From Diogma glabrata (lineage: Eukaryota; Arthropoda; Insecta; Diptera; Cylindrotomidae), in contig OY856188.1 in assembly GCA_963693315.1 (NCBI GenBank), positions 159,568,193 to 159,632,192 of the forward strand: a stretch of DNA of 64,000 nt. The letters run 5' to 3'. The position numbers were made by a program, and so were the translations under genes. Below are positions 46,218 to 56,605 of the stretch, piece after piece. How positions within the stretch are numbered: position 1 is the first letter of the stretch; every line of letters begins with the position of its first letter. The notes beneath the pieces were generated by a model that was not told where the DNA came from, searched no databases, and saw only the letters and a program-made list of their open reading frames with translations.

Positions 46218-48701
46218 TCATCCTAAATTTGAAATTATTTTAACTTCGAGATCAAAAATATCCCTTATCACTTGAACTAATGGTAAAGTATTGTTAGACG
46301 AACTGCTGCCCGTCAATGATTCTTTTGAGTTTGTATTATTCTTACAAAAAATTATATCATCCACTGTTGGTGTAAAGAACTTTTGTAAGTTGGACTTTAA
46401 ATTTGTAAGAATTAAGGCATGATTTTGTTTTTTCAAATTTGTAGCCAAAATTTCGAGAACCTAGAACATATTATAATGTTTTAAAAAGCATTAGTATTTT
46501 TTATAAAATTAAAGCAAGTTTGGTTCACTTAAACCAGCGAACAAGACATCTAAGATATAGCAGCAAAAAGGATGCAACAGTCTCTACATTATTGGAAGAG
46601 AAATTGATGGCGCTTTTCTTATAATTGTTTAATGAGGCCGTCCGTAATCATACTTATATCTGTAATCCGTATATTAAAGTTTTAAGCACAAGCGTAAATG
46701 AAGTTTACTACCATATGCGGTTGTCTACGATTAATTTCTTAAATTTTAAAACTGTAGAAAATAGATTACAGAGTTTAATTACTTTTGCGATATTCTCTTG
46801 CCTCATTTTAAATGAACCAAAATGTATAAGATATGTAACTTACTTTTACTGTTGTATAATCTAAACCGTAAATATTTCGACAGTCAATTATAACAGCCAT
46901 TTTCTTCGATGAAGCCAAGGTCCGTTTTTTAATATGGCCACGTAATCTTTCTGCTCCTGGATAAAACATACCTAAGGTTGGTGTAATTTGTACACAATAA
47001 ATGTTGTCGATCTATTGAGTTGGATGGAAATAAAAATTATTAATAAGTTCATTGAATTATTTTAAAAATAATAAAAATGTTTTTTACTTCGAACGCTGTT
47101 GTTGACATTCCTGGTCGTGCCCAATTGTACAAAAGATATATTGCATTAAAGATAACACCAAACAATAACCCAATTTCAACACCAAACATTAAGCACATTA
47201 TAAGGCATCCAAGCCAAGCTGCAAAATCTAACCGGTTGTGTCGCCATAGTTTAAAACTAATGTTGTAGTCGACCTAAGTTTACGAACAATTTTTTATTTT
47301 GTGAATCGAAGTTTAACTATTTATTGAATGCTTACCATAAACAAAACAGCAGCAATCAAAACAGCCGATAAGGAAGACTTGGGAATGTAATAGAAATATG
47401 GAGTCAATAAACTTAATGCAAGCACAACTATCAAAGCTGAATATATTCCGGCGAATGGCGTTTTTACACCACTAGCATTACTAACGGCAGAACGTGTAAA
47501 TGCTCCCGATGTTGGCATAGAATTGAGGCAAGCTCCAATCATGTTGCAAAGACCTAAAGTTAGCATTTCTTGGGTAGCATCAATTGATTTTCCTGTTGCT
47601 AGAATATAATTACAAATTAATATCAAAACACGTAAATGCAAAACAGCAATATCTACACACAAAACGATTTTGCTATAGCGAAATTTGTCAGCACGCCAAC
47701 CAATGAAATAACAATTACTCCGGTTCCTAATTCTTCATAAATATAGTTAACAGATATAGTGCCATTTTGTGCCTGAAAAGAATAGAACAACCGATTTGAA
47801 TTAACTCACAATAAAATTTACTAAAAAATATTTAAAGCATATACCAATGTACTGAAAGATGGAAATTTAAACTCCGGAATTCCTTTTTCCACCTTGCCTA
47901 AAATGTGTTTTAGAATTAATATAAATCTAAATTTTCCAACGAAGATTTGTATAAATACCGGATAACTCGAATGGTGGAGAAATATTAGTTTCTCCTGTGT
48001 TTAATAATATATATGCCAGACACGATGTTGTTAAAATAGCCAATATATTTCTTGAAATACTAACATACCAAAATACTTTTTTAATGAAAGTGCTATATCT
48101 ACCTACATGTGATACAGGAACATCTTTTAAGGCCTTAAAAAAGAGAAAGAGTGTTATTAAATATTAACTGATACTTCTAACAAATACGGCATTTGCTGCT
48201 GTTGTTTTGGATATTAAACATTCACTGCAAAAACATATATATCTTATTACCCGTAACAATAATAAAAAAATTAGACATCCAGTTCCAACACAAAAATCGT
48301 TGAAATGGTAATCTTTGTTCCGCTGATATAACTCGTACAGCGAATCAATAAATCCTTTTGATTCATATTGCACACCTAATAAGCCTTTAAGTTGAGATCC
48401 TATAATAATTATGGATGTTGCTGATGTAAATGCACTTGACACTGGGAGTGAGATGAAGTCAACAATGAATCCTAAATAAATAATTGGAAATTAATTGTAA
48501 TTGTTATTTTAAAATAACCAAGCTACCTACCCAGTTTTAACAAACCCATCAAAAATTCTAGGCAACCGGCTAAAAACGTTAAAATTATAACATATTCGAT
48601 TGGTTTCCCCATTGTGAATTGAAATGTAAGTAAGGATTGTAATGCTGTAGGCCCTATTGAAACTTCTTTTATGGTTCCAAAAAAAACGTATATCAAAGAT
48701 C
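46218..48701 (-). CDS. SLC26-family anion transporter (sulfate permease/prestin-like), 5'-incomplete
   Basis: A plasma-membrane exchanger of sulfate, chloride or bicarbonate type (family knowledge; substrate not predictable here). Nine exons on minus: 48,701-48,531, 48,471-48,251, 48,133-47,959, 47,897-47,845, 47,772-47,661, 47,598-47,336, 47,273-47,088, 47,011-46,844 and 46,460-46,218. All borders are GT-AG, and phases agree throughout about 530 codons to TGA. Visible signatures: YVFFGTIKEVSIGPTALQSL; GFIVDFISLPVSSAFTSATS then IIIIGSQLKGLLG; AKSFSTGKSIDATQEM; NMIGACLNSMPTSGAFTRSA; FAAWLGCLIMCLMFGVEIGL. A C-terminal STAS domain follows (QITPTLGMFYPGAERL, AVIIDCRNIYGLDYTTV, and the last exon with LATNLKKQNHALIL). 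The N-terminal exon(s) with the first membrane segments were not found in the 500 bp upstream, where a decayed RTE-like element starts. They may lie beyond it or be lost. Confidence 0.92.
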
Positions 48702-49234
48702 CTGTTGAAAAAAATAGAAATAAGACCGACTTTGGAATTTTAAAAACAAAAATGAATTGGTTATGAATTTGATTGATTTTATAATAGTAGTTTGAATAAC
48801 GATGCCAAAATATATGTACTTAATTTCATAATCGGTTTTTGCATATCCTATCTGAAAAACATATGTTTGTTACAAACCAATCTAAAGAAATTTTAATAAA
48901 GAAGTTGGATGTTTAATTAAATACATATTACTTTTCCAACTATTAGGAATAATTTTCAAAAAGTTATAACAAATTTAACTGATATATTTATTCCTATTCA
49001 TGTTGAAAAGATTTTGGATTTTGGTCTAAAATTTTCTATTTCAACTAATATAATAATAACAGTCCAATTCAGCATTTATTGGCTGATGTAGAATATTTCA
49101 TTAATAATAATAATTTAAATTGTGCAGAATGAAAATTGGAGAAGAAATAAACTGCACAATTAATAGTCATTTGAATAAATCAATAAATTTTACAAAATAT
49201 AATATAGATTTTACTAAATCTCTCTTTTTTTTAT
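48702..49234. other. upstream of the visible SLC26 exons; no exon found
   Basis: AT-rich. On the minus strand an acceptor-like TTTTTCAG at about 48,857 is followed by ATAGGATATGC (IGYA, reminiscent of the IPQGIAYA segment of SLC26), but the continuation does not match the family. I leave it unassigned. Confidence 0.4.
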
Positions 49235-50660
49235 ATTTTTTTTATTGGCGTTCATGCTCCATGTAGGAGCGTTCCCAGGCTAATCAGCTTTGAATATTCA
49301 CCACAGTCGCTCGGAACAGCGACATAATTAGCATGACAGCCGATTTTTTTTAGGTCGTTTATTACGTCCGTCTCCCATTGCAGACGTAGGCGATTGTACA
49401 CATTGCAAGCGATTACCTTTTTTATGGATAGGTATCAGCATAACTGAGTTCCTGTGGCATGGTTGCAGTCCTCCAGGTCATTTGAACAAGTTCAAACAAT
49501 CTTAAAGATCCACCACCATGTACAATCATTTCGGATGTAATATCGTCGACACCTGGTGCTTTATTGCGTTTTAATTTTGACAGCGCCGGCCGCTTCGAAT
49601 TCCTCTTTGGTTGGTTCGTCTACATGTACCTTTGACGCACGAATAAGCTTTGCTCATCGCCCGACTTGTTGCTGGTCACTTAAGTTGAGAAGATTTTCAA
49701 AATAAGCGGAACAAGTATCTAAAATATTTTTAAAGTCTACTTGGACCTCCCCATTTTCGTTTTGAATAACAGTTGATCTAGTTTGAGGTCCTTTCTTTAA
49801 AGTTTTAACCTGTTGAAAGAAGTTACACGATTGATGTTCCTTATTGAAGCTTTCAATCTCCTCACACTGTCTCTTGAACCATTCTCTCTTCGTTCGTCTA
49901 CATAGCTTTGTAGCGGCTTGTTTTGCCAGTTTATAGTTTTCCTTCGTGGACTTGGTGTTGCATCCTTGTAGACATTTCAGATAGCAATCTCTTTTGTAGT
50001 GAATAGCATCAAGACATGCTTGATTTATCCATGGCTTCTGGGAGTGGTTTGTGTTCGTCCAAGTATTCCCTCAGCAGCGCTTAAAACAGCATCTTTGAGC
50101 AAATACCATGACTTTTCGACGTCTCCTCTATTAATGGTTTCTGATTTCTCCAATGTTTCGATGATATGGTTTTGATATCTCTTTTCCGTTTCAGCATTCT
50201 TTAACGATGAGATGCTAAAACGTTTCCGTTGATTGAATTTTGGAATGCCTTGATGTGGCATTCGATGTGTGAAAGTGGAACCTTATCTTATCTTATCGTA
50301 GCACATACAAGGAAGTGGTCACTTTCAATATATACGCCCCTAAAGGATCGTCCATCCAGAACACTCGAAAAGAAACGTGCTGTTACTTGCACGTGATCAA
50401 TTTGATTTCGAGTGTTTCCATTCGGCGAGACCCAAGTCTGCTTATGAATCTATCGATGCGGAAAGAAAAAACTGGCAATTTTCAAATTATTTCATAATGC
50501 AAACTCAGTCATTTTCTGACCATTATCATTCGAATTCAAATGCAGGCTGTTAGGACCCACCACATTTCCATAAGAGATATCTCTTCAAACCTGCCCATTA
50601 AAGTCACCAAGAACCATAATGAAGTCGCGTGTTGGAGTTTGTTTCATAACCTCTTCCAGC

Positions 50661-52163
50661 AGCCAAATTCTGTAACTGTGAAGTGGTGAAGTGTTAAAAA
50701 TTTCTTCATTTCGATTTTATCACCAAATTTGTATCATTTTAACATTTTTTGCGACTCTATATGCAATTTATGTGATGTAAGTGTTAAGAAATCTTTTCGT
50801 AGGCAGCTCACTAATTATCAACCGTCAATGGATAAAATTTTCATTGACTGTTTTATTTAATAAAATTATTATAAAAAATCCTTTATTTATTATTTTCAAA
50901 ATAAATTATTTTTTGTGAACAAAATATAATTGCTGAGCGAAATTAATTTTTAATTGGATTAAATAAAATATTTGTTCAATTAATTCATGCCGTCAGTTCT
51001 GCAAAGACATATTTATGAGAGATGATGAAATAAACGATGATGCAAATAAGACTTATTTTGACTCTAGTGGGGTCATAATTAAGGGTCTAACAACAGGAAT
51101 TTGTTTCTCTATTGTTCAATAAATATACATTTTGAAAGAATTCTATAATATCTCTTAGAAGTTTGTTATTTTACCGTTCTGGATAAAAAGTAATATTTAG
51201 ATAAAATTTTCATTGACTGTTTTATTTAATAAAATTATTATAAAAAATCCTTTATTTATTATTTTCAAAATAAATTATTTTTTGTGAACAAAATATAATT
51301 GCTGAGCGAAATTAATTTTTAATTGGATTAAATAAAATATTTGTTCAATTAATTCATGCCGTCAGTTCTGCAAAGACATATTTATGAGAGATGATGAAAT
51401 AAACGATGATGCAAATAAGACTTATTTTGACTCTAGTGGGGTCATAATTAAGGGTCTAACAACAGGAATTTGTTTCTCTATTGTTCAATAAATATACATT
51501 TTGAAAGAATTCTATAATATCTCTTAGAAGTTTGTTATTTTACCGTTCTGGATAAAAAGTAATATTTGTTAAATTTCCATTACTACTACGATAGCAGTCG
51601 TCGATCTTTTTAACAATATTCTGAACACACTTCTGCATAATTGTTGAGATAGAAACAGATGACGCCGTCAATGGTTTTGTGCTCTTAGATTATTTGTAAT
51701 TGAGTTTCATTTTTTAAAAACAAAGTTCAAGAAAACATTACATAAACCTACGACAAACATGAGCGTTTTGGTACATGAAATGTGAATCTTGTTGACTGTA
51801 TAAACGTATATACATATAGATATTTTAATTCCTACGGTCTAAAACACATATAAATACCAATCATTTTGAATAACACAATTTAAACATCAATTTAACTATA
51901 CATATTTAAATATTTTCGAAGTTAAATTCGAAGTAAAAATTTTGAGGTTATCTAAAAATCTGAAATAAACAAATCACATTGATGTAATTGTGTTTTGACA
52001 TAATGGCGTTAGTAACAAAAGAATCAATTTTATTTTATCACTAACCAAAAGTCAGTGTTAACTTTTCAGTTTTAACATTTCACTCATTTAAATTTTTTTA
52101 CGGTGAAGTGATAAAAAATTTATCACTTCGCCGCTTCACAATTACAGAATTTGGCTGCAGTGC
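50661..52163. mobile_element. 1.5-kb element with inverted ends inside the RTE-like element
   Basis: Ends are inverted: GCAGCCAAATTCTGTAACTG then TGAAGTGGTGAAGTG on the left, and the complement of GCAGCCAAATTCTGTAATTG then TGAAGCGGCGAAGTG on the right. The inner right end is a further palindrome, GTGATAAAAAATTTATCAC (52,107). AT-rich, no coding. It holds a 369-bp tandem duplication. Confidence 0.7.
50831..51567. repeat. 369-bp perfect or near-perfect tandem duplication
   Basis: 50,831-51,199 and 51,200-51,567 read the same base by base as far as I compared, both starting GATAAAATTTTCATTGACTG and ending AAAAAGTAATATTT. No gene. Confidence 0.93.
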
Positions 52164-53039
52164 TATGTAGAAAGTATTCCTTCTCATCGACGGTCTTTAC
52201 TTTCAGTGGGTGCATCAACGGCAATAAGAGAAATATTGTTGTATGTACCGCGTACACGTAGGTAACAGATTCTCTCATTGACCGAGATGAATTTCATTAC
52301 GACCTTTTTGTATGCGTGCACCAACAAGAAAACCAGTTCCAAATTCTCTTCGAGAAGGATGACCATTACTGTATAAAGAGTGACTATCTAGATCTCGTTT
52401 TCCGATTATTGGCTGTCTAATTTCTTGCAGAGCTATGATATCCATCCTATACCTCTCAATCTCTGTTTCTAGACTTATAAGAGCATCAAGAGCGCTCAGA
52501 CTGCGCACGTTCCACGTTCGGATTCGGTAGTCTGGTCCTTTTTCACGTCCAGGTAAAATTTTGTTGTTTTGTCCGGGTCTGATATTCTCTTCCTGATTTC
52601 CTAATCTAACAAAATAGTTTCTTTCCGGGGTTAGGGTGTTAACCTTAGGCCCAACCCAAATTGTCGTGAATGGGTTCATTCTGCATCTTAAGGTTACCAA
52701 AAACCACGTGTAAAAACGTTTATATAGCGAGCCGCTTGATTAAAGACAGACGCCCGCTCCAAGCCGCTCGTGAACGGACGCTTGAGTCGCATTGGTTTTA
52801 AGGCACCAGTTCGCCGTGATGTAGCGTCATTGACTAAGCAGTTTTTACTCTACTTGTCTCCAATACACCAACCTAATTCTGTCAGCATTACCTAGGCAGC
52901 ACGGCGTGGACGTCGAATTTCGGCTCTTGCTAGCCTAAAAAAGAAACTTCTAAATTTAAAAATAACAATCCAAATTTGTATATAAGAAGTAGATAAAGGT
53001 AATGGAACTGTTGTTATGTTCATAGGATGATTATTTTGA

Positions 53040-53480
53040 CTAGGAGGGCCCGGCGTGCTTCGCTACGCTTATAAATAAAGATTTTGCGTAGACATTTTGT
53101 TGACGTAGAAGCAATGATTTAAAAAAGTGGTAATGAGAAATGCTAGCATATAATTTTTAATTTTTCTTTTTAAATATATGAATGAAAAATAATCAGAACT
53201 CTAGCTGATCAGTTCGGATATATGAAAAATTAGCGATCAAATAAGTTTTCAAGTAAGCTTATTTGATTTCTAACTTATTTGATCGCTAATTTTTTCATGT
53301 ATCCGAGCTGGTCAGCTAGAGTTCTGATTATTTTTCATTCATATATTTAAAAAGAAAAAATAAAAATTATATGCTAGCATTTTTCATTACCACTTTTTGA
53401 AATCATTACTTCTACGTCAACAAAATGTCTACGCAAAAACTTTATTTATAAGCGTAGTGAAGCACGCCGGGCCCTTCTAG
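53040..53480. mobile_element. 440-bp foldback MITE, ends CTAGRAGGGCCCGGCGTGCTTC
   Basis: Arms of about 200 bp each: CTAGGAGGGCCCGGCGTGCT left, its complement with AGAAGGGCCC right. Inner arm AGCTAGAGTTCTGATTATTT and a central AAGTAAGCTTATTTGA hairpin. Similar GGGCCCGGCG...CTTCGCTACGC ends are known to me from abundant insect (especially lepidopteran) MITEs. Confidence 0.85.
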
Positions 53481-53865
53481 TATCTATTACCAAGAGATGC
53501 ACCACGTACATCAACACTCATACCATTATCACGTCGACGATACAAAAGATAATTCACAGATTCTTTAGTATTTTCAGAAAAAGGTTTTGGAAAATTCTTA
53601 CTACATTTACCATCTCTCATACTAACAGGACTTAGAGCACCACATGGTCCAAGCATCATATGACGTTACACATATTCATGTAATTTAGGAAAAAGAATGG
53701 GATCAGAGATTTCAGTACATACAAATTTATGAATCATTTCATTTCCATCAACTCTATCTTCATCTGACAAATTTAACAAACACATCAGCAGTAACATTCT
53801 CAGGTCTTTCACAAAATTCATGCATTGATTTAAAAGAACGAACAAATCTCACGCATAAGAAAAAC
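53481..53865 (-). pseudogene. Helitron Rep/helicase fragment
   Basis: Minus strand reading from about 53,865: RSFKSMHEFCERPENVTADV (Helitron RPDxxARVF region), LSDEDRVDGNEMIHKFVCTE, ISDPILFPKLHEYV, a stop or frameshift, then MMLGPCGALSPVSMRDGKCS, KNFPKPFSENTKESVNYLLY, RRRDNGMSVDVRG (53,659-53,480). HGPCG...DGKCSKxxPKxF...YRRRD is a hallmark of the Helitron Rep-helicase polyprotein, used in rolling-circle transposition. Here it is a short dead piece, cut by the foldback MITE on one side. On the other its upstream portion has been amplified into the 221-bp array. Confidence 0.8.
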
Positions 53866-54636
53866 TTCACATACATTGGCATTTCTAAAAATTAAAATGA
53901 AGAGCAGAACAAAATTATTCACATGCATTCACGTCAGTGTACATAAGAAAACTAAAAAATAAAATACAACCAGCACTGCATCATCTGACAAATTTAACAA
54001 ACACATCAGCAGTAACATTCTCAGGTCTTTCACAAAATTCATGCATTGATTTAAAAGAACGAACAAATCTCACGCATAAGAAAAACTTCACATACATTGG
54101 CATTTCTAAAAATTAAAATGAAGAACAGAACAAAATTATTCACATGCATTCACGTCAGTATATATAAGAAAACTAAAAAATAAAGTACAACCAGCATTGC
54201 ATCATCTGACAAATTTAACAAACACATCAGCAGTAACATTCTCAGGTCTTTTACAAAATTCATGCATTGATTTAAAAGAACGAACAAATCTCACGCATAA
54301 GAAAAACTTCACATACATTGGCATTTCTAAAAATTAAAATGAAGAACAGAACAAAATTATTCACATGCATTCACGTCAGTGTACATAAGAAAACTAAAAT
54401 ATAAAATACAACCAGCATTGCTTCATCTGACAAATTTAACAAACACATCACCAGTAACATTCTCAGGTCTTTCACAAAATTCATGCATTGATTTAAAAGA
54501 ACGAACAAATCTCACGCATAAGAAAAACTTCACATACATCGGCATTTTTAAAAATTAAAATGGCGAACAGAACAAAATTATTCACATGCATTCACGTCAG
54601 TGTACATAAGAAAACTAAAAAATAAAATACAACCAG
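53761..54636. repeat. 221-bp tandem array (about 4 units) derived from Helitron sequence
   Basis: CATCTGACAAATTTAACAAA recurs at 53,761, 53,982, 54,203 and 54,424, spacing exactly 221. Each unit contains the Helitron-coding segment (minus strand SMHEFCERPENVTADVFVKF) and a noncoding segment ending AAATAAAATACAACCAG. Units differ at only a few positions. A further unit lies at 60,700-60,935 beyond repeat X copy B. Confidence 0.9.
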
Positions 54637-55915
54637 TAGAATCTGATGTATCAGATTAGTTTAAACAAAACAAACTAATTTCAAACAGATATCGAACAAA
54701 TTTTATAAAGATAATTAGCTACCTACAAGCAAAATTATATCTATCCAATTTTGCAACAAACAAATATAAAATCTACCACAGAACATGTGTGTGACAATTT
54801 ATGACACAAACCTACTCTATATCATATGTCGTGCAATTACTGCAAAATATCAAAATAGTTTATTTCTAAGAAAAAAAAATTAATTTCTTCTATTCAAATC
54901 TTTTATTTTTTTGACTGTTATAAGGTTGACATTGACTGTTATAAGGTTTTTGGAAATTGTAGTTGGGGATTGTTGCAAATTTTTTTGTTGAAGCCAACAA
55001 GTCAAAAACCTCTAACTGCAGAGGTTTATATTTATAAGAAACGGATTAAAATGTCTCCACAGATTCTAAATTTATGAAGATTGTAAAAATATTAGTATCC
55101 AAACGGCCGTTATAACGGATTCAAAAAACTACTTTTTTTTCTAGTATAAAGCCACCATGTGTCAGATTTTTCTGATTTACGAACTTGTCCAAGATATTAA
55201 TAAAACACACATTTTTAAGAAAGGTTTTTTGATCTGGCTCGACAAATGCAACCGTGAGAGCGCCGGTTGATTCAAACGCATTTTGTGTTTTACAAGCTTT
55301 GTTGTTGGAGCCGCTCACTCAGAAACCTCCAACTGCAGAGGTCTTTTTTTTGAAGTTTTTAAAAATATTAGAATCCAAACGGCCGTTATAACGGATCAAA
55401 AAAACAGAGCTTTTTTCTAGTATAAAGCTTCTAGTTTCTTAACCATGTGTTGGATTGGGCTGATTTACGAACTTGTCCAAGATATTAATAAAACGCACAT
55501 TTTCAAAAAAGGTTTTTTGATCTGGCCTTATAAATGCGACCGTGAGAGTGCCGGTTGTTTTAAAAAAAAAATTTTTTTTGCAAACTTTTTTGTTGGAGCC
55601 GCTTACTCAGGAACCTCTAACTGCAGAGATCTATTTTTAAAACAAACTGATAAAAAAGATTCCAAAGATTCTAAATTTGTTAAATTTTTTGAAATATTAG
55701 TATCCAAACGGCCGTTATAACGGTTTTAAAAAATCAATTTTTTTCAGAAAAAAGCCTCTAGTTTCTTTCTTAACCACGTGTCGGATTTTGCTGATTCACG
55801 AACTTGTCCAAGATATTATTAGAATACACAAGTACAGAAAATTTTTTTGATCTAGCTCAACAAATGCGACCGTGAGAGTGCCGGTCGTTTTCGTTATATC
55901 TCATATCGTTTATAT

Positions 55916-56594
55916 TGTAACGACTCTTCGTTGGTTCTTTTAGATTATTGAACAAACACGACAGTAAAAGACAGATCTTTGGTTAACAGAATCTCAAACT
56001 TTATTTGTCAACAAATTACAGCAGCTTCCGTTTTTCCTTACAATAAATTCCAGGTTCTCCAATTTATGTCCGATAAACTTCACCGCTTTTCCACAATTTG
56101 AATCAAATAATATTCGGAATCGTAAAATCTGTATTTACTATTCCACTATGTTCAAATTCCTTTACTATTAGTACCCAGGCTCAAGTACCACCGATTATTC
56201 CTTAAACTTGCAAATATTTATAAACACTTTTAATTGCAAAAGTAAAACTGACTATCTGATATTTTTGTTTGCTTATTTATATCGAAAAATAAATAAATCG
56301 AAACTTCTATAATCCACTAGAAATCAATACTACGTAGTCCGTACATCTGAAATAGGCCACACCTGTTTTCATTCATACTTGCATTTGTATTAGCGAACTC
56401 AAATTTAATTTATGCAAAAATGTATTAGGTAACTCCTTTTAATTCATTAATGTAAACATTTGTATAACAAATTTAATTTACATTAATTTATGCAATACAA
56501 TTTGCAATACAAGTAAAAGATTGAAAAAAGGAGTTAACTTTTAATTAATGAATGAGTAAATAAAATTAACCCATTCTGGACGAAGTTTATTACA
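55916..56594 (-). repeat. 3' LTR (downstream in element orientation)
   Basis: 679 bp, starts TGTAACGACTCTTCG and ends GTTTATTACA on the plus strand. Nearly identical to 59,670-60,349. Confidence 0.95.
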
Positions 56595-56605
56595 TTGCCC
56601 TCCAT
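56595..56605 (-). other. polypurine tract
   Basis: On the minus strand ATGGAGGGCAA lies directly against the 3' LTR, just after the stop of the integrase frame. This is the expected place for plus-strand DNA priming. Confidence 0.6.

Larger units (their letters stand above)
49235..52935 (-). pseudogene. RTE-like non-LTR retrotransposon, internally deleted and interrupted
   Basis: Minus strand. A GC-richer 5' leader (52,935-52,710) precedes endonuclease N-terminus YRIRTWNVRSLSALDALISL, DIIALQEIRQP (52,700-52,275) and RGTYNNISLIAVDAPTE (about 52,250). A 1.5-kb insertion follows. Coding resumes at about 50,650 with EEVMKQTPTRDFIMVLGDFN, then a linker (50,261-50,025, KRYQNHIIETLEKSETINRG) and TKREWFKRQCEEIESFNKEH. 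The start of RT lies near 49,560 (KAPGVDDITSEMIVHGG). The RT catalytic core (YADD) is deleted: sequence jumps at about 49,430 to a 3' end, LRLQWETDVINDLKKIGC and a short A-rich tail. Family knowledge: EN-RT single-ORF elements common in insects. Multiple frameshifts. Confidence 0.8.
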
